From the IMG/VR virus record IMGVR_UViG_3300046692_000258, positions 1 through 55,156 of that record: DNA of 55,156 nucleotides; one strand, 5' to 3'. Every line of letters begins with the position of its first letter. Position 1 is the first letter of the stretch. The notes beneath the pieces were generated by a model that was not told the DNA's origin, searched no databases, and worked only from the letters and a program-made list of their open reading frames with translations. Positions 34,801 to 41,412 of this stretch are shown here, one piece after another. The stretch comes from a virus. The translations under genes and the position numbers were made by a program.

Positions 34801-37800
34801 GTGCAGTCGGGCATTCCGCGCGAGCAGATCGCCGTCGTCGATGGCAGCACCAGCAAGGACAAGCGCAAGGAAATCGCGCTCAAGATGAACGCGGCGAAGA
34901 TCCGCGTCGTCATCGGCTCGACGGCAACGCTCGGCGTGGGCGTTAACATGCAGAAGAATCTGCGCGCGATGCACCACATGGACGCGCCATGGATGCCCGG
35001 CGACCTTGAACAGCGCAACGGCCGAGGCCAGCGCCAAGCGAACCAGTGGAATACCGTGCTCGAATATCGCTACCTGACCGACCGGCTCGACGGCCGCCGC
35101 TGGCAGGTACTCGCGATCAAGCAGCGGTTCATCACGGCCTTCCTCAAGGCCGACGACAACGCCCGCGTCATCGAGGGCGAGGCGGCAGCCGACGAGCAGA
35201 GCGACATCCTCCAGTCGTTCGCCGAGGCGGCAGGCGATCCGCGCATCCTGATCCGGGAGAAGCTGCGCAAGCAGCTCGACGGCGCGCAGCGGCGCGAGCG
35301 GTTGCACACGCAGGGCATCGCCAACGCGCTCAGCCAGTCGCGCTCGCTCGACAAGCGCGCGAGCGAGACCGAGAAGGAACTGGCCGGGTTTGAAGCCAAG
35401 GGCACGGCGGCAAAGACATCGGCGCTCGTCGCGGCCAATGCCGGCAAGGCCTTCTCTATCACCGTGGACGGCAAGCTGTTCGACAAGCGCAAGGACGCCG
35501 ACGAGGCGGTCCTGGCATTTGCGCAGGAGAAGATACAGCGCGGCGACGAAGCCCGGAAGATAGGCATGTTCGGCGATTATCCGTTGCTGCTCGACTGGTC
35601 TGGCTATGGCCAGCATCCGGCGCTGCGCGTTGTCATCGATGGGCGCGAGTTCAATGGCGCGTCCGTCCAGGGCATGGAGCAGTCGCTCCGCAGCTTTCCT
35701 GCCGATATCGAGCGCAAGCGTCAGGTCGTGGCTGAATGGCGCGCCTCGGTCGAGCGCATGCGCGAGGTGGCGAAGGAACCGTTCCATCTTGCCGGCGACC
35801 TTGAGCGCTATGAAAAGGCGCTGACCGCGCTGGAAACGGACATCAGGGTCAACCCCGTTCCGCCGCCCGCATGGCTTCGCGCCGGCGCGCCGGTCGATAC
35901 CGACGTGTCGTGGAAGGGCAAGAGCCTGACCGTGACGGGGCACCGTTGGACGGACGAGGGCTGGTATGTCCTGGCCGCCGACGAAGGCGCGCCGGTCAGC
36001 ATCCCCTATATGGAGGCAATGGACGCCCAGGGCATCAACGTCTATGACGAACGGCCTTTCGAGGCGCCCGAAGTCGTCGATGCGAAGGGAGCGAAGCCAG
36101 AGGACGCCAATGTCGGCGCCGACGATGGTGACGCGGCGGCGCACAGCATCGGCGGGCTGCACGGCGGCGGGTTCACCTCGTCCGAGGGCCTGCGCCAGCA
36201 TCTTGCCGAGAGCAGCATGGGCGATGCTGTTGCCGCGTTGATCGACGGTGGCCAAATCGTGCTTCATGCGACCGCCGAGAAGAGCAAGAACGGCGGCCCC
36301 GTCCAGGGTAAGACGACGCGCGACGGGCGCGTCCACCTCTTCGCCGACCAGCTCACCAGCCGAACCGCCGTGCCCGTGCTGCTGCACGAGATGTTCCACG
36401 CCGGCGTAAGGCCGCTGATCGGCGAACCTGCATGGAACGGGCTGATGGGACGTCTGACCCAGATGTACCGGGCCGCCGCCGCGCGCGAGGCAAGCGGCGA
36501 GCGTGCCAATGGTGACTTCTGGCGGCAGGCGCTCGATCGTGTCGCGCTGGCCGAGCCCACGCCGGGGCAGGAGGTCGAGGAACTGGCGGCCTATGCGATC
36601 GAGCATCGCGCTCAGGCGCCCGCCGGCGTCCGCGAATTGATGGACCGGCTGGTCGGCACCGTGAAGGCGTGGCTGCTGCGCCGGTTCGGCCGGCAGGTTG
36701 GTCGCGTGTCGCCCGCCCAGTTGCAGGCGCTCGCCGTCGCAGCGCTCAGGTCGCAGACGTTCGCGCCGCGTGCCGATCTCGGCACCGAGGCTTTCTACAG
36801 CCGTGTCGTGCCGGGTCAGGAGCAGATTGACGCGGCTACGCCCGGCTTCATCCACAACCTCGTCACCAAGGCCATGGACGGCAAGACGAGCGTGCTCGGC
36901 GCCGTGCCGCTCCGACCGCTACTGTCGGAGATGGGGGCGAAGATCCCGGCCGCGCAGGAATATCTCGTCCTCAAGCAGGCCATGGATGCGATGCGCGACC
37001 AGTGGCACGCCCGCGCCGACACCGTCGCGCAGCCCTGGCTGAACTTCCGGGTGCTGCACCGCGCGGAGAACACCGCGCTCATGGACCTGATGCACGAGGC
37101 GACGCTGTCCGGCGCCGACCCGGCCAAGCCGTTCGTGTCGTCCATCACCAAGCTGGATCGCCAGATCCTTGGCGAGGGACCGGGCACGGAGGCCTATGAC
37201 GCCGCCGCCGCCAAGGTGGAGAATGACAAGGCACGCAAGGCCGCGCATGAGCGGCTGACGCCGGTATTCAATGCGATGCCGGCCGAGGCCAAGCGGATCT
37301 TCGAACAGGTCAGGGACAGCTACAAGGCCCTGTCCGAGGCGTTCGAACAGATCCTGCTCGACAACCTGTCGAAGGCGCTCGACATCAAGATCACGCAGGC
37401 AGAGCGCAAATTCGACATGGAGATGATGCGGATCCACGAATCCGGCATGAGCAAGGAGGCATACGACCGGGCGTCAGCGGTCGCCAATCGCGAGCTGCTC
37501 AAGGCCAAGCAGTTGCAGGGATGGGCGAAGGGCGCACGGATGACGCGGCTGCGCGCCTTCTTCGAGACCAACAGCCTGTCCGGCCCGTATTTCCCGCTCG
37601 CGCGTTTCGGCAACTTCTTCGTGACCGTGCGCGACACCAGTGATCAGGTCATCAGCTTCTCGCGCTTCGAAAAGCCGTCGGAGCAGCAGGCGTTCGCGGA
37701 CGAGATGCGCAAGGCCGGCCACGCGGTGCAACTGGGCGTGCTCGACGATGGCGGCGCGCTCAAGTCGCAGGTGGACGCGCGGTTCGTGACGGACATCGAG

Positions 37801-39645
37801 AGCATCCTTGAAGGCGCCGACGTCAGCGACGCCGTGCGTGATGCCGTCTGGCAGCGGTGGCTTGAGACCCTGCCCGACATGTCCGTCCGAACGAACCGCA
37901 TCCACCGCAAGGGCCGTGCGGGCTTCTCCACGGATGCGCTGCGCGCCTTCGGCCATCATATGTTCCATGGCTCGCACCAGCTCGCACGGCTGAAATATGC
38001 GCTCGACATGGACGAGGCCATCGCATTGTCGCGCGACCAGGCCAAGACGATGCCGGACCCGGTCCGCGCGGGGCTGCTCGTCAACGAGATGGCGCGCCGG
38101 CACCAGTTCATCATGAACCCCACGGGCGGCCCGCTGGCGCAGGTGCTGACGTCGGCCGCCTTCGTCTATTTCCTGTCTGTCAGCCCGGCGGCCGCGCTCG
38201 TCAACACGACGCAGACCGCCGTCATGGGCGTGCCGATCCTTGCGGCCTATGACGGCCGCGCCGCGCGCGGGACGGCACGGGCGGCGGCGGAGCTGTCGAA
38301 GGCGCTGCGCGACTTTGCGGGCGGCAAGGGGCAGATCGCGGAAGGTGCCAGGCTGACCGACGAGGAGCGGCAGGCGATGGCAGCGGCCTATGAAACGGGG
38401 CTGATCGAGCGCACGCAGTCGCACGATCTTGCCGGGGTCGGCGAAAGCGGGGTCGAATATAGCCCGGTTCGAACGAAGGTGATGGCGGCCATCAGCTGGG
38501 CCTTCCACCATACCGAGCGCATGAACCGCGAGGTTACGTTCCTCGCGGCCTATCGCATGGCGCGGAAGAAGGGAGAAGCACAGGCCCACGCGATCGACAC
38601 CGCGGCGAAGCTGACGTGGAAGATCCACTTCGACTATCAGAACACCAGCAGGCCGCGCATCATGCAGTCGGACACGGCCAAGGTGCTGCTGACCTTCCGC
38701 AATTTCAACGTCAACATGCTGTGGCGACTTTTCCGCGATACCCATCAGGCGGTGAAGGGAGGAACCAAGGCCGAGCGCAAGGAAGCGCTGATCCAGCTCG
38801 CGGGTACGACGGGCATGATGATGCTGTCTGCCGGCATCAGGGGCACATGGATGTTCGGCATCGCTATGATGCTCGCAGCCATGTTCTTCGGCGACGATGC
38901 CGAAGACGAGTTCAGCAAGGCGATCGTCGCCACGCTCGGCCGGCGCCTGGGCGGCATGGCGCTCAACGGCGTGCCGGGCGATCTTCTGGGCATCGACCTG
39001 TCGGCGCGCATCGGCATGCCGGACCTGTGGTTCCGGTCGCCTGACCGTGAACTGGAAGGACAGCAGGAGTTCGATTACTGGGCAATGCAGATCCTGGGGG
39101 CCGGCATCGGCGGCCTGCGCAACCTCTGGACCGGTGCGTCGATGATCGCCGACGGCAACGTCTATCGCGGCGTCGAGACGATGATGCCCAAGTTCGCCAA
39201 GGATTTGATGCGCTCGACGCGCTACATGACCGAGGGCGCCCGGACGCTGAGCGGCGATCCGATCATGGAGGATATGGACGCGGCGTCGGCGCTGAAGCAG
39301 GCGATCGGCTTCACGCCGGCGGAATTGTCCGAGCGCTATGACCGCAACCGCTCCATGAAGAACCGGGAACAGCGGATCATAGACCAGCGCAGTTCTGTGC
39401 TCAGCGATTACGAGCAGGCCTTGCGCGCCGGCGGCGACACGGCGGCGATCGAGGCGCGTGTGGAGCGGTTCAACGCCGCGAACCCGGATTATCCCATCAC
39501 CGTCCGGTCCATCCGGCAGTCGGTGAAATCGCGCGAGCAGATGCGTGAACGGAAGATCGGCGGCGTCTATCTCAACCCCAAGCTGGCCGATCGCCTGAAC
39601 GCCGAGGCCCCGGCGCTGATCTACAGCGATACCGACGAGGAATAG
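25876..39645 (+). CDS. Giant polyvalent virion protein (transglycosylase, methylase, SNF2 helicase, zincin), 4589 aa
   Basis: Domains in order: lytic transglycosylase about 75-210 (AEKESSYNP, catalytic Glu109); membrane-prone helices 250-490; pyrophosphatase-like InPase domain about 849-982 (EGADGDHVDVFLGPK, WDEHKVMVGF); a conserved helical module about 1228-1320; an unstructured linker 1532-1643 that hides another gene; DarB-like N6-methylase (VLEPSMGIGNF at 1806, GNWPF from 1872); SNF2 helicase (GSGKT, Lys2483; DEAH 2656-2659; QRNGRGQRQ at 3046); zincin (HEMFH 3504-3508); a long C-terminus with hydrophobic stretches near 4095 and 4310, like LPD38. Bcep22-like phages carry a ~4,600-aa virion protein of this kind. 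It should enter the cell with the DNA, open the wall and protect the genome. The start is uncertain: ATG 25876 has AGGA close by; GTG 25933 or 25939 lies after the 12-mer element. Confidence 0.9.
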   Translation: MHVASRMSAVVPRPASCASVPVAKSIFQQSPLDAASDDIAVPALDAPLSAPNLPAIAAPTVPTFEAPAPRSGKAPGPVPIPANLKPTFEAAALRYRVPVNILMAIAEKESSYNPMAMGTQTQWGRAKGIFQYLDSTAAGMGINPYNPVQSIDAAARQIRERLDKGYSMADAVKEHHAGPDRKLWGVKTARYGEEALARAARIKSVLAPEYDRRRSAEIAPTLNQIMSAPIPRNEAEARARDNVAEPEDSWADVGRKFFSRMGPLFKHAAGGLAQAVVESASAPPTGAPLTSDEYVQMQGEMDAGLKVARERGLVPGQTLASAAAKDLAENNYNFGDSKLKKYPTMIAESVVQMIPSVAASFITRNPTIGAAGMGLQVGGDQYAESVESGRERDGAMRDAVFMGAAEAIGEKIPLGIIMKPGGQFLKRTLKAMGAEGLQEMFTQVLQTGYDKGVLKPEMSWGEAMQQVVDAGIVGAGMGASFSAIHAGGKTAINRLTGRAASTDSAAEEAGTSQPQPPITERPQPAPPSGPMGRALERAPIAPAPMDSVNVPMPVDPSAPAEPLTLVTAGVEYPVQLIGRTDDATWVKTESGEELQIPNAEIEAGTVQLVTPGTVKENVTVAPPPVVKPSLTTETEGNSSANVTSSPAQASQVNKATDLREGLKDMGAGMVAGLIDMYHSRANAGDTKDASGTASAPLQVAKKIRDRRAGADFARDEIEQIVRAADGVTGKGAERQAALRAIVDQFAPEQVDPQTGEITPVATPAPKPVAVPDAASIDGMTEEQLRERLKYLSSQAREGAGWTKPMVVEKKRVMDAIDAMKAPAPAITQDVIAEAEAQAATSPLNDHAEPTDAQKEAGNYRKGHVSIAGLDVSIENPAGTSRRPEWPPLKHSYGYVKRSEGADGDHVDVFLGPKAADPANPVFIVDQVNGDGSWDEHKVMVGFADIGAARRGYLANYAKGWKGLADITEMPFDAFKEWVKDPANTVSPAGTKLGVSAPAKPSGKAADADAVAAAAAKMPKGYKIGIEGGKVVQDFPDANIGDDGRVVLGDAGTLTQAELRAAIKAADDHANVLLDDERAAIEAYKIPPPPMKDAPPASDVKRRERILRDGRTNGSEADDKLLGEARRQQDQRDKAEARKREETLAPANRGPSNFETALREKSHDKEESGDVMIETGKFVSFDNAKAIAAEALASGELKNEPFQYSNVMGIAARDWDRMVEAMASRPATAPQFADNKLFTVDKVEAARARLREKMNRLNSGVDPEVLIDGMTIAGAYIEAGVRSFADYARAMRDDFGQKITPYLLSFWEGARNYPGLDSAGMSSPDESRTLHAALIAEGLPVEEAQALGTEVATPKKPRKAPEGSRTLRDDYGVAHIDGWTPIAGGQNVETDNGLKGGVKDAFLSDATAYLRAVASALRVMGFTPHVSAKGKEENPVQRSAGGPAIAGDVTLTMRHPDTGANVHAIVAGTAMRGAVPTNAAGISILYRVSRKDGDKYATSGVNRWAPVDLSAIDLADTIEWEAGGATPELVRDHVREPEPVGQGGDRRRVPPVQERGRVGDDPAARPDPEGVGAGQPADVGEPAIAGTDGEAGVRGAGTDVAPAGRTDEGGVSGDGREGDGGARGADAGARERADDGRDTGGGGLDLFPAAPEKAKPESARIDPASIAPALPKTPSPARSGPGNFHIENPLDIVGGGPVARFDRNRLAIETYNSIRDEGRAASAPEQRVLAGYTGWGSFGQELFQGTWDRPMPKEAWAERDRWLRDLMGKDEWESAQRSITNAHYTDPPTVMAMWAMMERMGFKGGRVLEPSMGIGNFFGMMPSAIAERSQLAGIELDSLTGGMAKLLYPDANVRVMGYQDSTTPDGFYDAVIGNWPFENTTIADRRYDRLSPFLHDYFFLKAVDQVRAGGIVMGITSSGSMDKKATGIRRELAKKAELVAAYRLPSGAFAEYAGTKVVTDIVILRKRAEPISLADNEGWINSVPYRTPGGEVSLNEYYVANPSHVIGTIDFGHGTTRGRPGMIVHRPDDMREQLQRIVETVPEGVYAAEARAQHISYVANHTADREGALTSTDKGLFIVRGEHLAPAAEVRPYAVKDAAETAVRVDQLGRIVDLRQKYATLIDAERAGDATAARKALKSAFTAFTAKHGPIADSFGLSYLRKIDDPFYPAIAALEIDGKPAAILSRSTMRAAPMIDNPNVPESFVLERNAAVNPSLAAIAQRAGVSEDAAKAELLGSGAVFELPSGDIVPSDMYLSGNVREKLRQAKAAVAEGMGQLQRNVDALQAVVPADVPYFKIETQLGATWVSSDIYGEFVGHMLGMPDGKGAEVRYNAGRWTVRISDKLKARPEASTGYGTAEYSFQRLVNAAFSNQTVTIRRKDSEGGTYVDHAATEEVNGKISEMRTKFADWLWSDPERRVAVEAEYNEVRNAFATPKFDGSFLRFEGMALSLGNGPFDLRQHQADAIWRALVSRRSLNAHEVGSGKTFTMAGIAVESRRYGIARKPLILAHNANSKTVAAEVQQMYPAAKVLYIDNLSPDSIDVKMRQIANDDWDAIVVPHSLIDRFAFREETLMDMAREDIAAIEEEAYAAAEDDGVSITEEMWDDPEQLKKLRSPTAKELVKMRQRIIETIKKQSHRASREGAIPFEELGVDMIMVDEAHEFKKPPISTRMKMKGLNTQTSDRSIALSFLTRYVRAQNSGGNVHLFTGTPITNTLTEVFHMMRYIMQEEMQAAGVDQWDGWFGSFAREVMDVEQNAAAEYEAVTRLAGFINVPELRRMIGQYMDVVFAEDMPEMQPRRTKSGKTMADELTEAERAELLNGRTEGAMDRPYKKVINVTSDLTPQQKVIFEQLRGYARRWRSMTGKERKDAMAAGSPESPIITEGLAAKASFDVRLYDGEALAGQEGRAPDDPGSKASRVVANVGEIYRSHPLATQVIFAEQGSSNRVTRSLGRDGDGKRQTRSFATFSTIRDIVERLVQSGIPREQIAVVDGSTSKDKRKEIALKMNAAKIRVVIGSTATLGVGVNMQKNLRAMHHMDAPWMPGDLEQRNGRGQRQANQWNTVLEYRYLTDRLDGRRWQVLAIKQRFITAFLKADDNARVIEGEAAADEQSDILQSFAEAAGDPRILIREKLRKQLDGAQRRERLHTQGIANALSQSRSLDKRASETEKELAGFEAKGTAAKTSALVAANAGKAFSITVDGKLFDKRKDADEAVLAFAQEKIQRGDEARKIGMFGDYPLLLDWSGYGQHPALRVVIDGREFNGASVQGMEQSLRSFPADIERKRQVVAEWRASVERMREVAKEPFHLAGDLERYEKALTALETDIRVNPVPPPAWLRAGAPVDTDVSWKGKSLTVTGHRWTDEGWYVLAADEGAPVSIPYMEAMDAQGINVYDERPFEAPEVVDAKGAKPEDANVGADDGDAAAHSIGGLHGGGFTSSEGLRQHLAESSMGDAVAALIDGGQIVLHATAEKSKNGGPVQGKTTRDGRVHLFADQLTSRTAVPVLLHEMFHAGVRPLIGEPAWNGLMGRLTQMYRAAAAREASGERANGDFWRQALDRVALAEPTPGQEVEELAAYAIEHRAQAPAGVRELMDRLVGTVKAWLLRRFGRQVGRVSPAQLQALAVAALRSQTFAPRADLGTEAFYSRVVPGQEQIDAATPGFIHNLVTKAMDGKTSVLGAVPLRPLLSEMGAKIPAAQEYLVLKQAMDAMRDQWHARADTVAQPWLNFRVLHRAENTALMDLMHEATLSGADPAKPFVSSITKLDRQILGEGPGTEAYDAAAAKVENDKARKAAHERLTPVFNAMPAEAKRIFEQVRDSYKALSEAFEQILLDNLSKALDIKITQAERKFDMEMMRIHESGMSKEAYDRASAVANRELLKAKQLQGWAKGARMTRLRAFFETNSLSGPYFPLARFGNFFVTVRDTSDQVISFSRFEKPSEQQAFADEMRKAGHAVQLGVLDDGGALKSQVDARFVTDIESILEGADVSDAVRDAVWQRWLETLPDMSVRTNRIHRKGRAGFSTDALRAFGHHMFHGSHQLARLKYALDMDEAIALSRDQAKTMPDPVRAGLLVNEMARRHQFIMNPTGGPLAQVLTSAAFVYFLSVSPAAALVNTTQTAVMGVPILAAYDGRAARGTARAAAELSKALRDFAGGKGQIAEGARLTDEERQAMAAAYETGLIERTQSHDLAGVGESGVEYSPVRTKVMAAISWAFHHTERMNREVTFLAAYRMARKKGEAQAHAIDTAAKLTWKIHFDYQNTSRPRIMQSDTAKVLLTFRNFNVNMLWRLFRDTHQAVKGGTKAERKEALIQLAGTTGMMMLSAGIRGTWMFGIAMMLAAMFFGDDAEDEFSKAIVATLGRRLGGMALNGVPGDLLGIDLSARIGMPDLWFRSPDRELEGQQEFDYWAMQILGAGIGGLRNLWTGASMIADGNVYRGVETMMPKFAKDLMRSTRYMTEGARTLSGDPIMEDMDAASALKQAIGFTPAELSERYDRNRSMKNREQRIIDQRSSVLSDYEQALRAGGDTAAIEARVERFNAANPDYPITVRSIRQSVKSREQMRERKIGGVYLNPKLADRLNAEAPALIYSDTDEE
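25886..25905 (+). repeat. 20-bp direct repeat, copy before the giant gene
   Basis: Identical over 20 bases to 39735-39754 and containing the 12-mer GCGCATGAGTGC (25890-25901; copy 2). TAGGATG lies just upstream (25872-25878), as it does at 39717-39723. The pair flanks the giant gene, so it is either a shared control element for two late genes or a trace of recombination that inserted or exchanged that gene. Confidence 0.6.
30470..30805 (+). CDS. Overprinted gene in the +1 frame of the giant gene, 111 aa
   Basis: ATG 30470 has GGAG (30453-30456) upstream and the frame ends at TAG 30803-30805. The protein MSENPNLLDKAAIDAEYRRY continues as KSEGVSETIPLRDRILKAWE, QDSPQMWASLQSQGLTEKLA, FVVQERMWRRQDELMKVGYP, VTDARETAEREELMLEPESE. 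This is a balanced, helical, soluble sequence. In the same stretch the giant frame reads Gly/Arg/Asp/Pro repeats with almost no hydrophobic residues (residues 1532-1643), as expected if the +1 frame is the one under selection. I recall similar short proteins beside methylase/helicase genes of mobile elements but cannot name a family. Whether it is made separately or by frameshift from the giant is unknown. Confidence 0.75.
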   Translation: MSENPNLLDKAAIDAEYRRYKSEGVSETIPLRDRILKAWEQDSPQMWASLQSQGLTEKLAFVVQERMWRRQDELMKVGYPVTDARETAEREELMLEPESEPTTDETPEAVG

Positions 39646-39656
39646 GCAAAAGCAAG

Positions 39657-39684
39657 GCAGCGCTGGCGAGGGGGCCGGCGCTGC
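39657..39684 (+). terminator. Hairpin after the giant gene
   Basis: A 10-bp stem, GCAGCGCTGG (39657-39666) and CCGGCGCTGC (39675-39684, one G-T pair), with an 8-base loop, followed by ATTTGC. It starts 11 bases after the giant stop and has no long T-run, so it is probably a partial terminator or mRNA end stabiliser ahead of the lysis cassette. Confidence 0.45.
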
Positions 39685-39734
39685 ATTTGCGATTGGCAGG
39701 GGAACCCCGATTCGCTAGGATGGTTCCAGACATA

Positions 39735-39754
39735 CATCGCGCATGAGTGCGGTC
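39735..39754 (+). repeat. 20-bp direct repeat, copy before the holin-like gene
   Basis: Identical to 25886-25905 and containing GCGCATGAGTGC at 39739-39750 (copy 3), 26 bases before the ATG at 39777. The location in the lysis-cassette leader supports a regulatory role, such as a late promoter or mRNA site. Confidence 0.6.
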
Positions 39755-39776
39755 CGCCACAAGGACTTGCTACCTC

Positions 39777-40142
39777 ATGGAGCCGCGCGAATATCTCTAT
39801 ATCTGGTTTCTGGCCCTTGTGGCGTCGGCTACCGTCGTCGGCGGCAAGATCGGCTCGTTCATGTGGGGGCTGGCGCCTGACCCGCCGAGTGATCCCAGTG
39901 CGGCAGAGCACTGGGCGCGGCGACGGCGGTGGCTCGCTTATTCCGAAATCTCGGCACTCCCCGCCTTCGCCACGATCGGCGTTGCGTCCGTCGCTTACGG
40001 GAGCCTCAACCCGATAGCGGCGGTCCTGATCGCCATGGGATTGGGCGGCGTCGGTTTTCCGTTGCTGCTCGATGGCGCGCAATTCCTTTTCCGCCGGCGG
40101 CTGGGCCTGCCCCAGACTGGAAAGGTGGAATCCGATGCCTGA
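39777..40142 (+). CDS. Holin-like membrane protein, 121 aa
   Basis: ATG 39777 has AAGGA upstream. Three hydrophobic segments: YIWFLALVASATVVGGKIGS (about 8-27), ISALPAFATIGVASVAYGSL (58-77) and PIAAVLIAMGLGGVGFPLLL (79-98), with a basic loop AAEHWARRRRW between the first two and a charged C-terminus. Size, topology and position directly before the endolysin fit a class I-type holin that times lysis by opening the inner membrane. Family not recognised by name. The next small gene overlaps its end. Confidence 0.65.
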   Translation: MEPREYLYIWFLALVASATVVGGKIGSFMWGLAPDPPSDPSAAEHWARRRRWLAYSEISALPAFATIGVASVAYGSLNPIAAVLIAMGLGGVGFPLLLDGAQFLFRRRLGLPQTGKVESDA

Positions 40143-40284
40143 ACCCATCGTGATCGCATGCGTGGTGAGCATCCTGCTGGCGCTGTCGGCGCTGAGCGTC
40201 GCGGTCAAGCACGCCATCCGCTTCGAAAAGCGGGTCCACTGCTCGCGCGAGCATCCCTGCCACAAAGGAAAGCCGCCGTCATGA
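40135..40284 (+). CDS. Small membrane protein of the lysis cassette, 49 aa
   Basis: ATG 40135 lies inside the holin-like 3' end. MPEPIVIACVVSILLALSAL, SVAVKHAIRFEKRVHCSREH, PCHKGKPPS gives one N-terminal membrane helix and a basic, Cys/His-containing tail. It could be a second holin, an antiholin or a membrane anchor. Its stop overlaps the endolysin start (ATGA). Confidence 0.6.
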   Translation: MPEPIVIACVVSILLALSALSVAVKHAIRFEKRVHCSREHPCHKGKPPS

Positions 40285-40850
40285 CCCCTGTCATCGCCGC
40301 CATGACTCCTGACATCGTCAAGATCATCGACAAGACCATTGGTAACGAAGGTGATTACTCCAATCATCCATCCGATCCCGGCGGAGAAACGCGGTGGGGC
40401 ATCATAAAGCGCGTCGCGGTGGAAAACGGCTACACGGGGCCGATGAAGGCGCTGCCGAGGGAAACCGCCGTCAGGATCTACTACACGGAATATGCGGTGA
40501 AGCCTGGCTTTGCCGCTGTGGCCGAAATCTCGCCTGCCGTTGGTGCCGAACTTTTTGATACAGGCGTCAACATGGGCGTCGGGCGGCCGGCGCTCTGGTT
40601 TCAGGAATGGCTCAATGCCTTCAACCAGCGGGGCAAGCTGTATCCCGACATCAAGGAAGACGGGCAGATCGGGCCGGGCACGCTGGCCGCGTTCAAGGCC
40701 TATCGTGCCAAACGCGGGGCTGAAGCCGACAAGGTGATGGTCGCGGCCCTGAACTGCGACCAGGGCGCGCGCTACAAGACGATCACGGTCGCCAAGCAGT
40801 CCAACGAGGATTTCGTGTTCGGCTGGGTCAGAACGCGGGTGGCGGCCTGA
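40281..40850 (+). CDS. Endolysin, glycoside hydrolase 108 type
   Basis: 189 residues from ATG 40281. GH108 core: IVKIIDKTIGNEGDYSNHPS then DPGGETRWGIIKRVAVENGY, with the catalytic Glu23 in GNEGDYSNHP; then AELFDTGVNMGVGRPALWFQ, EWLNAF. A C-terminal peptidoglycan-binding part follows (EDGQIGPGTLAAFKAYRAKR). It cleaves the glycan strands of the wall as an N-acetylmuramidase. No signal peptide is seen, so it needs the holin for release. The end overlaps the next gene (TGATG). Confidence 0.9.
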   Translation: MTPVIAAMTPDIVKIIDKTIGNEGDYSNHPSDPGGETRWGIIKRVAVENGYTGPMKALPRETAVRIYYTEYAVKPGFAAVAEISPAVGAELFDTGVNMGVGRPALWFQEWLNAFNQRGKLYPDIKEDGQIGPGTLAAFKAYRAKRGAEADKVMVAALNCDQGARYKTITVAKQSNEDFVFGWVRTRVAA

Positions 40851-41035
40851 TGCCGCGCTACGTCACCAAATCGCCGTGCGCCTGGATCGCCGATGACGTC
40901 TGGGATGCGCCTGTGCGTCCCGATATCGTCGTCGCCGACCATGCGCCCATCGATACCGGCATCATCGATGCCCAGGGCAACGCGATCTTCCGTCTGCCCA
41001 ATCCGATCGGCTTCGGCCGCGACGAGGAGTGGTAA
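40850..41035 (+). CDS. Hypothetical lysis-cassette protein, 61 aa
   Basis: ATG 40850 overlaps the endolysin stop. MPRYVTKSPCAWIADDVWDA, PVRPDIVVADHAPIDTGIID, AQGNAIFRLPNPIGFGRDEE ends with W. Soluble, no membrane helix; a beta-rich small protein. The coupling and codon pattern support a gene. Function unknown. Confidence 0.65.
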   Translation: MPRYVTKSPCAWIADDVWDAPVRPDIVVADHAPIDTGIIDAQGNAIFRLPNPIGFGRDEEW

Positions 41036-41037
41036 GC

Positions 41038-41412
41038 ATGGCATGGGTTTTCGCGCTGTTCAGAGGAAAATCATCTACCGCAGCCAATATCATACTGGCT
41101 GTACTGGTCGCCCTTGCCGCGCTCGCTGCCATCGTCATCTGGTTCGCCCGGCACGACGCCACCGTCATCGCCGACCACGACGCCGCCCAGGAGGCGGAAA
41201 CCACAAAACGCGCGCTCGGGGCGGAGCGCAGCGCCAATTTCAACGCTGCCGTCCGAGCCGATGAGGCCCGCCACTATCAGGAGACCCTGCGAAATGTCCA
41301 GGAAGCCGCTGAAAAGCGAGATCCGCAAGGCGCTGCGCGTCCTGTCGGTCCCGTTACTGGCTCTGTCATTGACGAGCTGCGCCGCCAACACAGCGATGGC
41401 CCGTCCAGATAG
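41038..41412 (+). CDS. Rz-like i-spanin, 124 aa
   Basis: ATG 41038 directly after the previous gene. One N-terminal membrane helix (NIILAVLVALAALAAIVIWF, about residues 17-36) is followed by a periplasmic coiled-coil-like part (DHDAAQEAETTKRALGAERS; RADEARHYQETLRNVQEAAE). This is the i-spanin layout. An out-of-frame lipoprotein gene starts inside it (41294), the hallmark of Rz/Rz1 pairs. Together they fuse inner and outer membranes at lysis. Confidence 0.82.
   Translation: MAWVFALFRGKSSTAANIILAVLVALAALAAIVIWFARHDATVIADHDAAQEAETTKRALGAERSANFNAAVRADEARHYQETLRNVQEAAEKRDPQGAARPVGPVTGSVIDELRRQHSDGPSR

Noticed and set aside
31339-36855. 1,838-codon open frame on the minus strand inside the giant gene
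   Set aside because: It mirrors the codon pattern of the well-supported plus-strand gene; composition is Arg/Asp/Leu/His-rich with no recognisable domain and no ribosome binding site. Long antisense frames are normal in GC-rich coding DNA. The same applies to the frames at 11646-13130 and 13305-14906 on the minus strand.
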